Below are positions 28,201 to 41,200 of a stretch of 64,000 nt of DNA, one piece after another. Each line of letters opens with the position of its first letter. Position 1 is the stretch's first letter. A model generated the notes under the pieces. It saw nothing but the letters and a program-made list of their open reading frames with translations, had not been told where the DNA came from and did not search any database. A program made the position numbers and the translations under genes. This DNA comes from Homarus americanus (lineage: Eukaryota > Arthropoda > Malacostraca > Decapoda > Nephropidae), in assembly GCF_018991925.1 (NCBI RefSeq), contig NW_024754732.1, forward strand, positions 755,001 to 819,000. The letters run 5' to 3'.

Positions 28201-30918
28201 TATCACTGATTCATCTTACATCACAGAAATGTAATTATGGCTTATATAGAACAAATGCTGATAGCATTTTGCTTTTATCAGTTCAGTATAGAGTACTGTA
28301 TATAAAATGCAATTTGTGAAGATATCTCAAGACCAACCATCACTTCATCAACAGATTGTGGCTATAGAGGCTTGTCTGAGGCAATAGTAGCAGAAATGAG
28401 ACAAAAAATATGTGACAAGACCCAGTTAACAGCAAGTGCAGGTTAGTGTAGAATACAATCTTCTCACAGTGAAAGAATTTGGGTTTATGTGTCTCTGTAC
28501 CATGGAGAATTTTATATTTTCTCATATTCATGTAGTACAGTTCAGTTTAGTCATTCAGCAAGGAGAATTAACATCATCATTGTCATCATCATCATGTTGT
28601 AAGAAATTTGATTCAATCTTACACTTAACTTGTTGGTGACTGTTGATCAAATTGCCTTACTGTTTACCATTGTTGTGTACCTACACTGTCTTGGCACAGA
28701 GGAAACTGTATAATCACACAGCCTATGTGCACCATACCTACATTGTCTATTTTTATGTTGAATGCTATACCTGCATAGTTTATATACATGCCTATCTAAT
28801 TGTAAACCAGTAGGGCAATTTTACTGAATACATATTATTATGAAGAAATATTTCTTGCATTGTGAAATAAAGTCTCAAATGAAATAATATAATACAATTT
28901 TAAAGTGTACAAATTCATTTTTATACTTGTTTATGTCTGTTCCAGGTATCGCTCCCAACACTCTTCTGGCAAAGGTCTGTAGTGACATGAATAAACCCAA
29001 CGGACAGTTTTACCTTCCGCCTGATCGTGACCAGATTCTCACATTTATATCTACACTTCCCATACGCAAAGTGAGTGAGTTTAATACACATTCTCCAATA
29101 GAGGAAATGACATAGATACTTGGTAGAAGAGCAGTACAGTATAATGTAGATGTAATGAAAGAAGGAAGTTGTGTTTTTTGAGTCATATTTTGTTATGTGA
29201 TACTTCTACTTCACCTTTCCTTGAATGCCATCATTACATGGTGAGGTGTGCCAGCCTCTTATTCTCTGGGTACTTTTAACATAAAGTATATATAATTACA
29301 GGACTATTTTTCATTTTAGTATACTGTAACATAGCTCTTCATTCTATACTCAGCTCACATCATTTTGTGTAATTTTAATGTTTCATTTTAATTATAGTAC
29401 AGTAATAGTAATGTATAAATATTTGTTACAGGTGAGTGGTATTGGCGATGTGATGGAGCAAAGCCTTCATGCCCTGGACATAACTGTCTGCTCACATTTG
29501 ATGATGAAACGTGGTCTTCTCAAACTCCTCTTCTCTGACATCAGTTATAACAATTTTATGAATATTGCTTTGGGTTTGGGTCACACCAGCCTGGAATCGT
29601 GGTTGGAAAAAGATCGCAAGTCGATAAGCACAGAAACTACTTTCCGAGACACTGCAAATAAAGTTTCACTTTTTAGAATTGTCGAGGAACTGTGTAATCA
29701 GTTGGCAGATGATATGAAACAAAAGGAAATTTTAGGAAAAGCTTTTACCCTGAAGTTGAAAACGTCTGATTTCCAGATCAAGACTCGAACGCAGACTTTG
29801 CCAGATCATACTTGTGCATCTGATGTTATGGTCTTTGATGGAGACTGTTGCAGCATGAAATGAATGCCTCAGCACAGCCTCTGTCTCTGCGTTTACTGGG
29901 TGTACGTTTGTCTGGTCTCATGAGTTCGTCTGAAGTTGGCCCCAAACGTCAAATTACTCTCACGCAAATGTTCTCCCAATCTTTGAAACCTAAAACCAGT
30001 TCATTTACTGCAAATGAAATGAAGAAGAAAATGGTTGGTGACACCTCCACTCACACTAGAGAAATTCAATTGAATATGAAAGATACACATCAGCCTGATA
30101 TTACTGCTAGTGGCAGTACTATAACATCATCAACTGTACAAAGTACAACTAGCATAATGTCAAATTCAAAGAAAACTGTGAATGCTACTAAAAAGAGCAG
30201 CGTATCAATTGAAAACTTTCTTTCAAAATCTCTGGTAAGTTTAGACACCACAAAATCAGAATATCATGAATGCCCAGTGTGTGGGAATCAAATAAAAGTT
30301 TCTGATTTTACATATTTTCTTGTTCATGTTGACAGGTGTCACGAGGCAAATGTTGATGAGCCCAGTGCACCAACAGTACCACTTGATGCTAAAAGAGATA
30401 ATGATATACAAATTTTAAGAATAATATCCACATCTAAAGAAGAAAGAGATGTTGAAAAAGTAGGAACTGTAAGTGGAGAAGTACACAGCATGCATACTGG
30501 GCCAAAAAGCAATGGAGGTGCCACTTATAATTATGGTGATGATGAACATGAGGAACACTCGGAATTCTCACATATTTCAGAAGCTGTTGCACCAACCAGA
30601 GAGATAAGTAAACTGATGTCAGGAAACCAAGTGCATGAATTTGAATGTCCTGTATGTAACCAGAAGCAACTTAATACGTTAAGAGCCTTTAACAAGCATG
30701 TAGATGATTGCCTCAGTGGTAATACAATCAATGAAATAATGCAACAGGACTCAACAGTGTCAGGACCATCCAGTAGTACCCAGTCTACTTCAAGATCTGG
30801 TTTTGTCCAACCAAACATAGCTACAGAAGGTAGGAAACGTAAAGGAAACATTTCAGAAGCTGGAGAGAAGAAGATGAAATTAGAAAGTAATGCCTTTCAT
30901 AAATACTTCTCTTCCTAA
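25243..30918 (+). CDS. POLK: DNA polymerase kappa (Y-family)
   Basis: A translesion DNA polymerase that bypasses bulky minor-groove lesions in the nucleus. Exons: start unclear to 25351, 26285-26451, 27032-27147, 27650-27941, 28355-28441, 28946-29070, 29432-30918. Exon 1 ends NKAGMEG, the conserved N-clasp motif, followed by GLDTDKINEII. Then come the first catalytic motif VDMDMFYAAVEMRDDPSL, MSLDEAYLN (the second acidic pair), TASAGIAPNTLLAKVCSD, the PIRKVSGIGD helix-hairpin-helix, and the little-finger stretch SLRLLGVRLSGL. Two UBZ4 zinc fingers (CPVCGNQIKVSDF and CPVCNQKQLNTLRAF, each closed by H-x3-C) precede a PIP-box-like C-terminus (NAFHKYFSS). Intron 3 uses a GC donor. Exon 4 carries two extra bases after STSNY (about 27706) and exon 7 shifts near 29845, both inside conserved blocks. 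The start ATG is uncertain: ATG 25242 is out of frame with NKAGMEG. AATAAA lies at about 30979. Confidence 0.9.
26481..26790. mobile_element. 310-bp Tigger-like MITE with relic ORF start
   Basis: It begins CAGGTAGTCCCCAACTTATT and ends CGTAAGTCGGGGAGTACCTG, with TA directly outside both ends. Internal ATGGCTGGCAAGCTTAAAAG encodes MAGKLKSE, matching the copy at 49073-49383. It lies in POLK intron 2. Confidence 0.75.
26795..26900. mobile_element. 'CCATATAACGGA'-family MITE copy
   Basis: A diverged relative of the element at 4017-4141 (GATCAGTTAGATGGAGG, CTATAGTCCGTTAAATAG). It lies next to the Tigger-like copy and is followed by a short (CA)n at 26961-26982. Confidence 0.55.
27172..27358. mobile_element. 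Foldback MITE, 'GATTCAGACTC' family, copy 1
   Basis: The whole unit is a long imperfect palindrome. TAGTCAACTAC ... CCCCGAACCATTATCC ... GATTCAGGCTC pairs with GAGTCTGAAT ... GGTTCATGGTTCAGGGGG ... GTAGTTGACTGTA. It starts in POLK intron 3 about 25 bases after the GC donor. Confidence 0.7.
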
Positions 30919-33900
30919 TAATTACCTGAATATTAATAGGATCTCTGTTGATTGGAGAGCTGTGATTGATACACTCGTGTAATAAAAATAATAATAAATC
31001 AGTAAAATTGTCTTACAGCTTTACAGTTGGATAGACATGTATATCAACTATGCAAGTATAAAGTTCAGTATAAATATAAACAGTTTACATAGATGAGTAT
31101 ATGGTGTACAGTCACCATAAAACTCATCGCCTCTCCCCCTGAACCACCAACTCCGAGATTCAGACTCATGAATCAGAAGCATTTATGGACAGACTCATCC
31201 ATTATTGTCTACTGCTTCAGTTTAGGAGGAGAGGAAACAGGACTCTTGTGAGTGACTGTACACATATACCTACATTGTCTATATTCATGCTAAACTGTAT
31301 ACAGTAGTACAGTACAGTACAACAGTGGTAAACAGTAAGGTAATTTGACCAAAGATAGCTGACTAACCTGTCAGCTGCTTATTTCTAGAAGGAACTTAAA
31401 GAACATTTATTTTCTAATTATTATTCTCTTTTATATGTTTACTATATAGAATAAATATGATTGTATTATGAAGTGACATAATTGTTCATCAATGTTTTAA
31501 ATATTTTGTACTACAGGTATATATAATATATATTATAATATGAGATACAGTACATGTGTACATGTTTTATTTACCTTAAGTAAAGGTTAAAAGGTACATA
31601 ACATTCAGTGTCTTGCTACGAAATTGGATGAATCTGGTGAAGTGAATCAAAATACAGTACTGTAACATTTTATCATAAGATGAATTTCAGGAATACAAAA
31701 GATAGTCAGATGATAATGTAAATTCTTTGTATCCCTTGACTGTTCACAGCTGCTTAGAGTGGAAGTGTTTTAGATTTAGGGTCAACAAGTGGCAAAGTTC
31801 TCTCCTTGTTTCTTTTCCATTGGTCATCTTAAATTTGTCTTACTTATATTTGCCTTGATGTCCCAGCTCTTCATTTCCCTCTGTTTTCTCGAGTAAGTGA
31901 AAATAGCAGTTCAACCTTCATTGAAGAGCACAAACCAGTGCTGTACTTATTATTATATACTATGCAGGTACTATTTACTTTACCTACCTCCAAGTGCACC
32001 AGTTGAATGGGATGATATGCTTGAATTAGTTGAGTCTAATCCTTCCATTCATCATACAGTACTGTACTTGGCCATGTCAGTAGATGTTAAACATTATGGG
32101 ACGACTCATCTGTTAACACAAGGATATAGGCTTGTATGAGATATGGAAAAAGAAGTAATGGTAATGGTGAGCCGGCATTTGGGTCAAGGATGTTTGCCAT
32201 AGCCATGGTTAGGTTAGGTTAGATTAGGTCCAAACAAAACGTCCCACAATCAACGGTAACGGGTGGTTGGCTTGCTGACTGCTTCAGGGGGTAGCGTCTC
32301 TGCCGTACGTGAGCTCCAGGTCTGGCCCGGACGGTAACACCTGGTTTAGTCCCTGGCCCAGGGCATGGGCGAAGATCAGTGGTAAAGCCAACAGCAGTGA
32401 GGACCTTAGTTTCCAACCGGCAGTAGAAGACATGAAACAACACCTAAGGCACTTCACTGCCATAGAAGTGGATGGAAATAATAAACGTTAAGCTTGGGCC
32501 ACTGCTTGAAACTGGGATTGGTATCATCAAGGACATACAGCTGGAAGAACACATTGCTCATAATAATGAATCGCAAGCCTCTTCAGTCTCAGACCAGTGT
32601 TAGTGTGACCCCCACAAGTGAAACATGACAGTACAGTATCCTGTAGATATAACAAGTGGACAAGGAGTACAGGACAGTATTACAGTACAGTACAGTACAG
32701 TAGTACAGAACGATACAGTTTAGTATTACAAAATTTACAGTCGTGGTTAAAGATACAAGTGGTGAAGAACTGTAATAAACATGGGAATAGGAATGTGGGA
32801 TTGTGTCATGGTGAAGGAGAGAAATTGGTGGATACTGTGGCTGGATATAAAGTTGACGTGTGTTGAAAAGACAATGATCTGGAAAAAAATTCAAGGGTTA
32901 CAAACTGTATTGCTGTTGGGAAAAATCAAGGAGGAATGGTGTAATACTTAGAGTTGAGTTGCGAGGAAGAGGCAGCCACGTAAAAGAATAGAAAACGACA
33001 AAATATCCCTGACAGAAGAAGGAAAGAGAACAACTAGTAAAGAAGTGAGGAGATAAGTGGGTAGAGTGAGTTGGGAAGCAGCACAGAGTTGGTAAATCAA
33101 TGAGTGGTTGAGAAAACTGTAAAGATAAATGATGAAAAAGCAGCATCCCCAGTACAGATAGATCCTGATCAGACATGGAGAGTGGGACTTCCATATCTTA
33201 CTGTTCAGAGGGTAATAAGTGTGTTGTAATAACACTTGGAGAAAAACATCCATCACTGGAGTTATAATTATGTATGGTGAGTAAAGATTTTTTCCATACT
33301 GTATTCTGTCTCTAATGTAGTATATATTTATGACCTGTTAAACTAGATAATTATTGAGTTTCCTGGCACTCTGCTATTATTTACTTGCATAGAAACTTTA
33401 CTCACTTCTCTTGTAACTTTCCTTATTTACCAGGTAAACTTCCCCACACACCAGTTATCCTAACCTACGGTTATGTAACCTAACCCAAGAGTATACTGTA
33501 CAGTAGAATCTAGAATCTTGAGCTGAAGAAAATTTTACAATTCTAGATGTTCGTAAATTTTACAGTGGGAGTTTCTCCCTTGATAGTCTATCAGGTGAGG
33601 CAATCTAAAAAATCAATCCTGCCCTTGATTCGAAACCCTGCCTTACCTGCCTGTAGTGAAGGCTTTCATTGATAAAATATTTTTTATTTTCTCCACACAC
33701 ACACACACACACACACTTAGTACAAAGTTAGGACACATTCTAACTTGATCTAATGTAATCTCTACCAAGGAGATAAATTACCATTTGAGCGATAAGTTTT
33801 GGCTGCTTTGACGCATAAAAACAACTTCCCCTGTGTGTGAGTGAGTATCCAGGTGATCTCGGGAGACGTGACCCCGTGACCTGACTTCCCGGTCCTGGGG

Positions 33901-34665
33901 GCGTTGCTCACAAACCCACCTCCATTTGAGGTTAATACTGGAATGTGTGTCTGGATCTTGATAATCCAGATTCCAATGTAGTATTTTCTCTGTGCTTAAG
34001 TTACTTTAAAGATACGGCCAAGCTTTTGTGTGAGTGCATGTAGGTCCTTATATATTGGTCTGCCTGTATGCCTTATATACTGTATATAACAGTAGTTACA
34101 ATTTCGTGACGTCACACTGGTGCATGACGTCCTTTGAAATCAGTCAAATATGTATTTTACCAAGGGATCGCTACGTCCGGGTATTCATGTTACATGAGCA
34201 GTAAGAGAGGCAGACTTTGCCTAAACACTCTATTAGTCATCAATATTGACGTATCATCGCACTATTTCTTAATATTTAAATTTCGGAGATAGATATATGG
34301 CATATATCCACAAACACGCACACATACAGTACACACACATTCTGTGAAAATATGTTTAATAAATATAATATAAATATATACATTGCGTGAATCAGTGTAA
34401 CATATTGTATTTTTTACACAGTTGTGACATGATGTTCGATATACAGTATATACATTTATGCAAATTCAGTGAAGATATGCTCGATATATACACATTTTAA
34501 GTACTGTACATATATTCTATAAATAGAAACCATATCTTTACCTCTCTCTGGCGGTCAGGTCACGACAGATAACTAATGAGGTGACCCCTGCAGAACCGCG
34601 CTCACTTCCTGATGAGTGATGACCATTGAACTGTTCAGTTGCCTTCCAACACTCAGCTGATCAGG
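30919..34665. other. Intergenic region between POLK and ADAMTS B
   Basis: It holds the POLK polyadenylation signal (about 30979), a foldback MITE (31108-31262), TTAGG pentamers near 32205-32225, a short (CA)n at 33695-33717, and GTACAGTACAGTA-type runs. A GC-richer island at 32270-32600 has a 60-codon frame (32309-32491) I cannot assign. The 5' flank of ADAMTS B at 34549-34665 contains TCAGTT (34635), which resembles an arthropod initiator. Confidence 0.5.
31108..31262. mobile_element. Foldback MITE, 'GATTCAGACTC' family, copy 2
   Basis: It shares CCTCTCCCCCTGAACCAC, GAGATTCAGACTCATGAATC, AAGCATTTATGGACAGA and GTCTACTGCTTCAG with the copies at 27172 and 54297. It has the same palindromic layout with a shortened right arm. 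Confidence 0.65.
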
Positions 34666-35129
34666 ATGGACGGAACAAGTGTCGTCCTCCTCACCTTGGG
34701 GTTGTGCCTCGCCTTACAAGTTACTGTGACAGAGACAAAAGCGATCAACAATATAACAAATCTGAAGCAGGTATGTGATGTATAACTTCGGATTTATAAA
34801 CTGTACTGTATAGGTTGTTGGTGTCTGGGGTATGGGAATGATTTAATAATTAATTGGGTATTAATTCTGTTCCTACCATACCTACCCTCAGTGACGGATT
34901 AAGCTTAATAGGGTCCTGAGGCACAGATCAACTTGGGGGCCCCCTACCATGTACAGTATATATATATATATTATATATATATATATAAATATAAGTAAAT
35001 CACTGTAGTGCAAGGTGATAGAGTGTTATAAGGAAATTTGTGTTGTATTCACATCTTCAGGTGAGTACAGACTCACCCTGAAGATGTGAATTACACGAAA
35101 GGCCTGAACTTCGTGCTTTTTCCTTGTGG

Positions 35130-35207
<78 letters not shown>

Positions 35208-38200
35208 CAAGAACAAAATATACCCAAATTTATCAATGATTTCATCAATATTAAACTTCTGCAAAATAACACATTCAATGTTCATAAGAGACAGAAAATT
35301 GAGACGTTGCCAGGACATCGTTGAACGAAGTTCATGTTTTATATGCTTCAACTTCGAGAATGTTTGGATTTGGGGGCCCCTTAGAGTCGGGGGGCCTGAG
35401 GCCAGTGCCTCAAGTGCCTCATGGTTAATCCGGCCCTGCCTACCCTAGTTCTGTTACAACCACACCTACCCTAGTTCTGTTACAACCACACCTACCCTAG
35501 TCCTGTTACCACACCTACCTTAGTTCTGTTACAACCACACCTACCCTAGTCCTGTTACAACCACACCTACCCTAGTTCTGTTCCTACCACACCTACCCTA
35601 GTTCTGTTACAACCACACCTACCCTAGTTCTGTTACAACCACACCTACCCTAGTTCTGTTCCTACCACACATTACCCTAGTTCCGTTACAACCACACCTA
35701 GTACAACCACACCTACCCTAGTTCTGTTACAACCACACACCTAGTTTTGTTCCCACCACACCTACCTGGTTCTGTTCCTACCACACCTACCCTAGTTCTG
35801 TTACAACCACACCTACCCTAGTTCTGTTCCTACCACACCTACCCCGTTCTGTTACAACCACACCTACCCAGTTCTGTTCCTACACACCTTCCTAGTTCTG
35901 TTCCTACCACACCTACCCTAGTTCTGTTACAACCACACCTACCCTAGTTTTGTTCCTACCACACCTACCCTGGTTCTGTTCCTATCACACCTTCCCTAGT
36001 TCTGTTACAACCACACCTACCCTAGTTTTGTTCCTACCACACCTACCCTGGTTCTGCTCCTATCACACCTTCCCTAGTTCTGTTACAACCACACCTACCC
36101 TAGTTCTGTTACAACCACACCTACCCTAGTTCTGTTCCTACCACACCTACCCTAGTTCTGTTACAACCACACCTACCCTAGTTCTGTTCCTATCACACCT
36201 TCCCTAGTTCTGTTCCTACCACACCTACCCTAGTTCTGTTACAAACCACACCTACCCTAGTTCTGTTCCTACCACACCTACCCTAGTTCTGTTCCTACCA
36301 CACCTACCCTAGTTCTGTTCCTACCACACATTACCCTAGTTCTTTACTACCACACCTACCCTAGTTCTGTTCCTCCCACACTTACCCTAGTTCTGTTCCT
36401 ACCACACCTACCACAACCACACCTACCTAGTTCTGTTACACACCACTGTTCCTACCACACCTACCCTAGTTCTGTTCCTATCACACCTTCCCTAGTTCTG
36501 TTCCTACCACACCTACCCTAGTTCTGTTACAACCACACCTACCCTAGTTCTGTTCCTACCACACCTACCCTAGTTCTGTTCACCACACCTACCCTAGTTC
36601 TGTTCCTACCACAACCTAGTTCTTTTACTACCACACCTACCCTAGTTCTGTTCCTCCCACACTTACCCTAGTTCTGTTCCTACCACACCTACCCAAGTTC
36701 TGTTACAACCACACCTACCCTAGTTCTGTTACTACCACACCTACCCTAGTTCTGTTCCTACCACACCTACCCTAGTTCTGTTACTACCACACCTACCCTA
36801 GTTCTGTTCCTCCCACACTTACCCTAGTTCTGTTCCTACCACACCTACCCTAGTTCTGTTCCTACCACACTTACCCTAGTTCTGTTCCTATCACATCTAC
36901 CCTAGTTCTGTTCCTACCACACTTACCCTAGTTCTGTTCCTATCACATCTACCCTAGTTCTGTTACTACCGCACCTACCCTACGCTAGTTCTGTTCCTAC
37001 CACACCTGCCCTAGTTCTGTTCCTACCACACTTACCCTAGTTCTATTGGGTTAGATTAGGTTTATACTGAACCATTTGACAAGTACTGTTGTCTTCATAT
37101 ACCAGTTCAGCCATGCAGTAATGAGTGAGTTAAATGTATATTATATGGTATTATCAAGAGTTTTCTGTCTGCTAAGGTGAGTAAACCTTAACAGGAACCT
37201 CAGACTTGACTCACAACTATTACAGTATCACACCTATCCAGGCGCTGCTGAATAAGATGACTGCTGAGGAGAAACACCACTTTTTCGGTGACGTCCCTGA
37301 CCCAGTGTTCCACCTGGTGACACCCAGACTCTTCCCCTACCTTAGTGCTGACAAACCCGACCTTGTGAGACTTATCATCAGGTCAGTGAAACACATAAAC
37401 ATGTTGACAATGAAATGTAACAAAAAAGTTCATGCACTCTTCATTTAAGGTGGACTGTAGTGGGAGGTGGAGCAGGAGTTGGTTGGTTAGTTGATAGTTA
37501 ACAGATCAACAGTAACAGAATCAAGGAACTCTGCCAACATCATCAGATAAACTGTTACTGATACTTTGATCATTTTATAACGAGGATAATTCTTTTGAAC
37601 ATTCACTTCTCACTGATCACTTTTCCCCAATTTTTTGGTAATTTTGTGATCACGAATTTATATCAAAGGGATTAAAAAGAATTGTAATGTTAAGATAATA
37701 TTTCCAAACATTATCACCAATCTAGCAATAAAATCATCCTTGCCTCACAGCTCACCGGACTTGAATGTGGATGCTGTGTTAGCACCATCGGAGGGCCTCG
37801 TAGCACCCCACCTGGCCGCCGGGATATATTTTGATGGGGAGTTGGTGGAGTTCCCCTCAGTCCTCTGCCATTTTCGTTCCTCAAATGCCACTCATGTCAT
37901 CAGTGTCAATAACTGTGATGGTGAGGGCTTGGTAAGTCACAACATATTGTTCTTATTGACTGTCTTTTTTTCTCTTCTTCCTAATTCAGTGAAATGATAC
38001 AAGTTTTTGTAACCTAACAGTAAACTGCATTTTAATTTGGACTATATCGAGATGAAAGTTCATTGTATCAAGGGTCAGTTAATGTGAAAACCCCACCTCA
38101 CAGATTATGTGGAGAGAGAAGTACATTATACAGTATAGAGGTTTCACTATGCAGTATATACTCATTTTATTCCTCCAGGACGGCATCATCGTGACCCCAG

Positions 38201-41200
38201 ACCAGTTGGCCACAATCCACTCTTTCCCAAATCGTCTTCGCTACTTAATACACGAGCACATCCCTTTTACTAGCTCACTTGATGGAGTAAGTGATGAGGA
38301 GAGCTCTTACCAGTACACTACGACTCCAGGCGGCAATGATGGACAGAACACTGGCACTGTAAGTACAGTACAGTACAGTATATATTCTTCAAGATTGTTA
38401 TCATTGTTATATGGCTACATTGTCTACTCCCATTATGTCTATCTCTGAAAATGTCACATATTGTACTGAATTTCCAGATTGTCTGCTGTCAGTTAATGAT
38501 GACCTAACCTAACCTAATGGGAGTAGACGGGCTGGGATGTTACTCGGCCATTTTCCAAGCCTGTGTGAGCTATCCACGGTTACCTTACTGTGTTTACCAT
38601 TGTTGTATACCTGCACTGTCTCAGCACATAGGAAACTGTATACAGTACAGTACTCCCACGGCCTATTTTTTACTTTACTTTTATCCTCTTCGCCACTGAT
38701 CGGCTTGTTAGCCGCTTGGGCGATCGGTCACGTCTCTGTCACGCATCGGTGTCTCTGTCACGCACTGTTGGCAAATACTGGGCATGCACCGGCTCCTGAA
38801 TGTACCTGAACCTGCCCCAGTGTTGGTCAAGTCTTCTCTTGAAAGAGCTCACACTCGGTGCCGTCACAACACTCTCTGGTAGATTGTTCCAAGAGTTTAC
38901 AACCCTCACTCCGAAAAAGTTTGCCCTCACGGTTTTCTGGACTTGCGGCTTCTTCAATCTTGAGCTGTGACCCCTTTTGGGGCGAGCGTCCGCCAGCTCC
39001 AAGTAAGGACACTCAACTGAGTAGTGCCCCCTGAGATGCTTATACACCTCAACTAGGTCCCCCCTTGCCCGTCTGTAGTATAAGCGAGGCAAGTTCAGGC
39101 GCTCCAATCTCTCAGGGTAGCTGAGGTGCCGAAGTGCAGGCACCAGTCTGGTGGCCCTCCTTTGAACATTTTCAACTAACTGACAGTCCCTAGCATATCT
39201 CGGGGACCAGATGGGGTGACAGTACTCCTGATGGGGAAGCACTTCACTCCTGAAGATCGTCACGAGGGACGGACCGTCTAGATATCTGAACGACCTTCTT
39301 ATAAGACCCAATAATTTATTTGCCTGATTTACCTTCTTCTCACAATGGCCCGAGAACTTCATCTCATTGTCAACATACACACCTAGGTCCTTCTCACACA
39401 CAGTCTCAACTTGTGCATTTTCTTCATCCCGTTGGGACATATGATACGCCTCCTTACCGTTGGTACGCCCCAGGTGCATCCTCTTACACTTCGTGACATT
39501 GAATCTCAGCAGCCATTTCTTCGACCATTCCTGGAGCCCACAGAGGTCCTTCTGCAGCTCTTCACAGTCCGCTTGGTTCTTAATTTCCCGAAATAACTTG
39601 CCATCATCGGCAAACATTTGTATGGAGGAGTGTACAACGTCAGGCATGTCATTTATGAAACAAACAAACAACAGCGGGCCCAATACACTGCCCTGTGGTA
39701 CCCCACTTGTTACAGGTACAGATGACGATTTCGTGCCATTAATCACCACACACTGCTTGCGGTCATGTAGAAAGTCTTCTATCCACGCTGGAACATTTCC
39801 CCGAATTCCGTACCCTTCCAGTTTGACTTTCAGCCTTTCGTGGGGTACACTGTCGAAAGCCTTGGCAAAATCTAGGTAAATATTGTCGATATTACCACCT
39901 CGTTCCAGAATATGGGTCCAAATATCCAATACCTTGAGCAATTGTGTTAAGCAAGAGCGCCCCGGCATAAAACCGTGTTGGCAATCTTTTACAAGGTTGT
40001 TTCATAGTAGATGTTCCATCGCGGCATCTCTGATAATACTCTCAAGTACTTTACATATTATGCTGGTCAGGCTCACCGGTCTATAGTTGTTCGTGGAGTG
40101 ACTATCGCCCTTCTTGAAGATAGGACTCACATAAGCCACTTTCCATTCACTGGGGACCATTTGTTCATCCAGGCATTTACAAAACAGGATCTTCAGGGGC
40201 TCTGCAAGCTCGTTGCACAGCTCTCTTAGCACTCTATGTGTACCGTATACCTACATTACTGTATCTATATTCCTGCTGAATATAGATATATACTGGACAG
40301 TACTCTCCCATATAGTCCATTAATTAGAGATATCTCTGTACTGACCATTAAATATATACCTTCTTCAATAAACAGGAGGAAGATTATAGTCTACACATCT
40401 TTCACGTTTCTCAAAAAGACGAAGTACCAGTCCATGGTAGGAGACGACGGGAAGCAGAGGAGGAGCAGAGAGAGGATACCGTGGTGTGTGCTACAGGGCG
40501 TGAGTACCTTTAACCCCTTGTGTACAGAATATTGCATCAGTCTACTGCTTCGAGTTCATGAGTCTGAATCTCAGGCTATGTGGTTCAGGAGAAAAGTTAA
40601 TGGACTTTAGTAGTTTACTGTACATGTTATATATGTTACTGTTACAGTGATCCCTCGGTTAACGAACGCCTCGGTTAACAAAATTTCGGTTAACGAATTG
40701 CCTTCCATAAGATTCTTCACTTTGGTTAACGAAATAAATTTTCGGTTAACGAATTCCTTACAAATTTTTCCCAACATGTTTTCGCCTGCTTTTGCCTGCT
40801 CACCAGCTGTAGTATTAGTCCGCCAATACAGTAATCAGTTTTTGGGCTTAAATTCGTTTCCATTTGAGTAAATATCAAGAAGTTTGTACTATTCAATAAT
40901 TTTCCAAGTCTTATATTAAAGTTTTTAGTCGTTTTAACAATTACAGTATTTAATATAACTGAAGTACAGGGAACTATTTTTAGCATGCCAAACAGCCACT
41001 TGACTCACCCAAAATGGCGTCAGTGTGTGTCCTTGCTCAGTGGAGGAAGCTTCTTGCTTGAGACTCTCTTGAATATAAACTATGTTTCCGTTTTTACAGT
41101 ACAATTATTGGTCATTCTGAAGTTTATTTTACATAGTGACAATATATAATGCAGTACAGTGTTGATTTAAAGAAAATAATCTTGAATTACACTAAGTGAA

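Noticed and set aside
32309..32491. 60-codon frame in the POLK-ADAMTS B spacer
   Set aside because: Coding-like composition but no recognisable family or splice signals. It may be a decayed transposon piece, so it was noted only in the intergenic entry.
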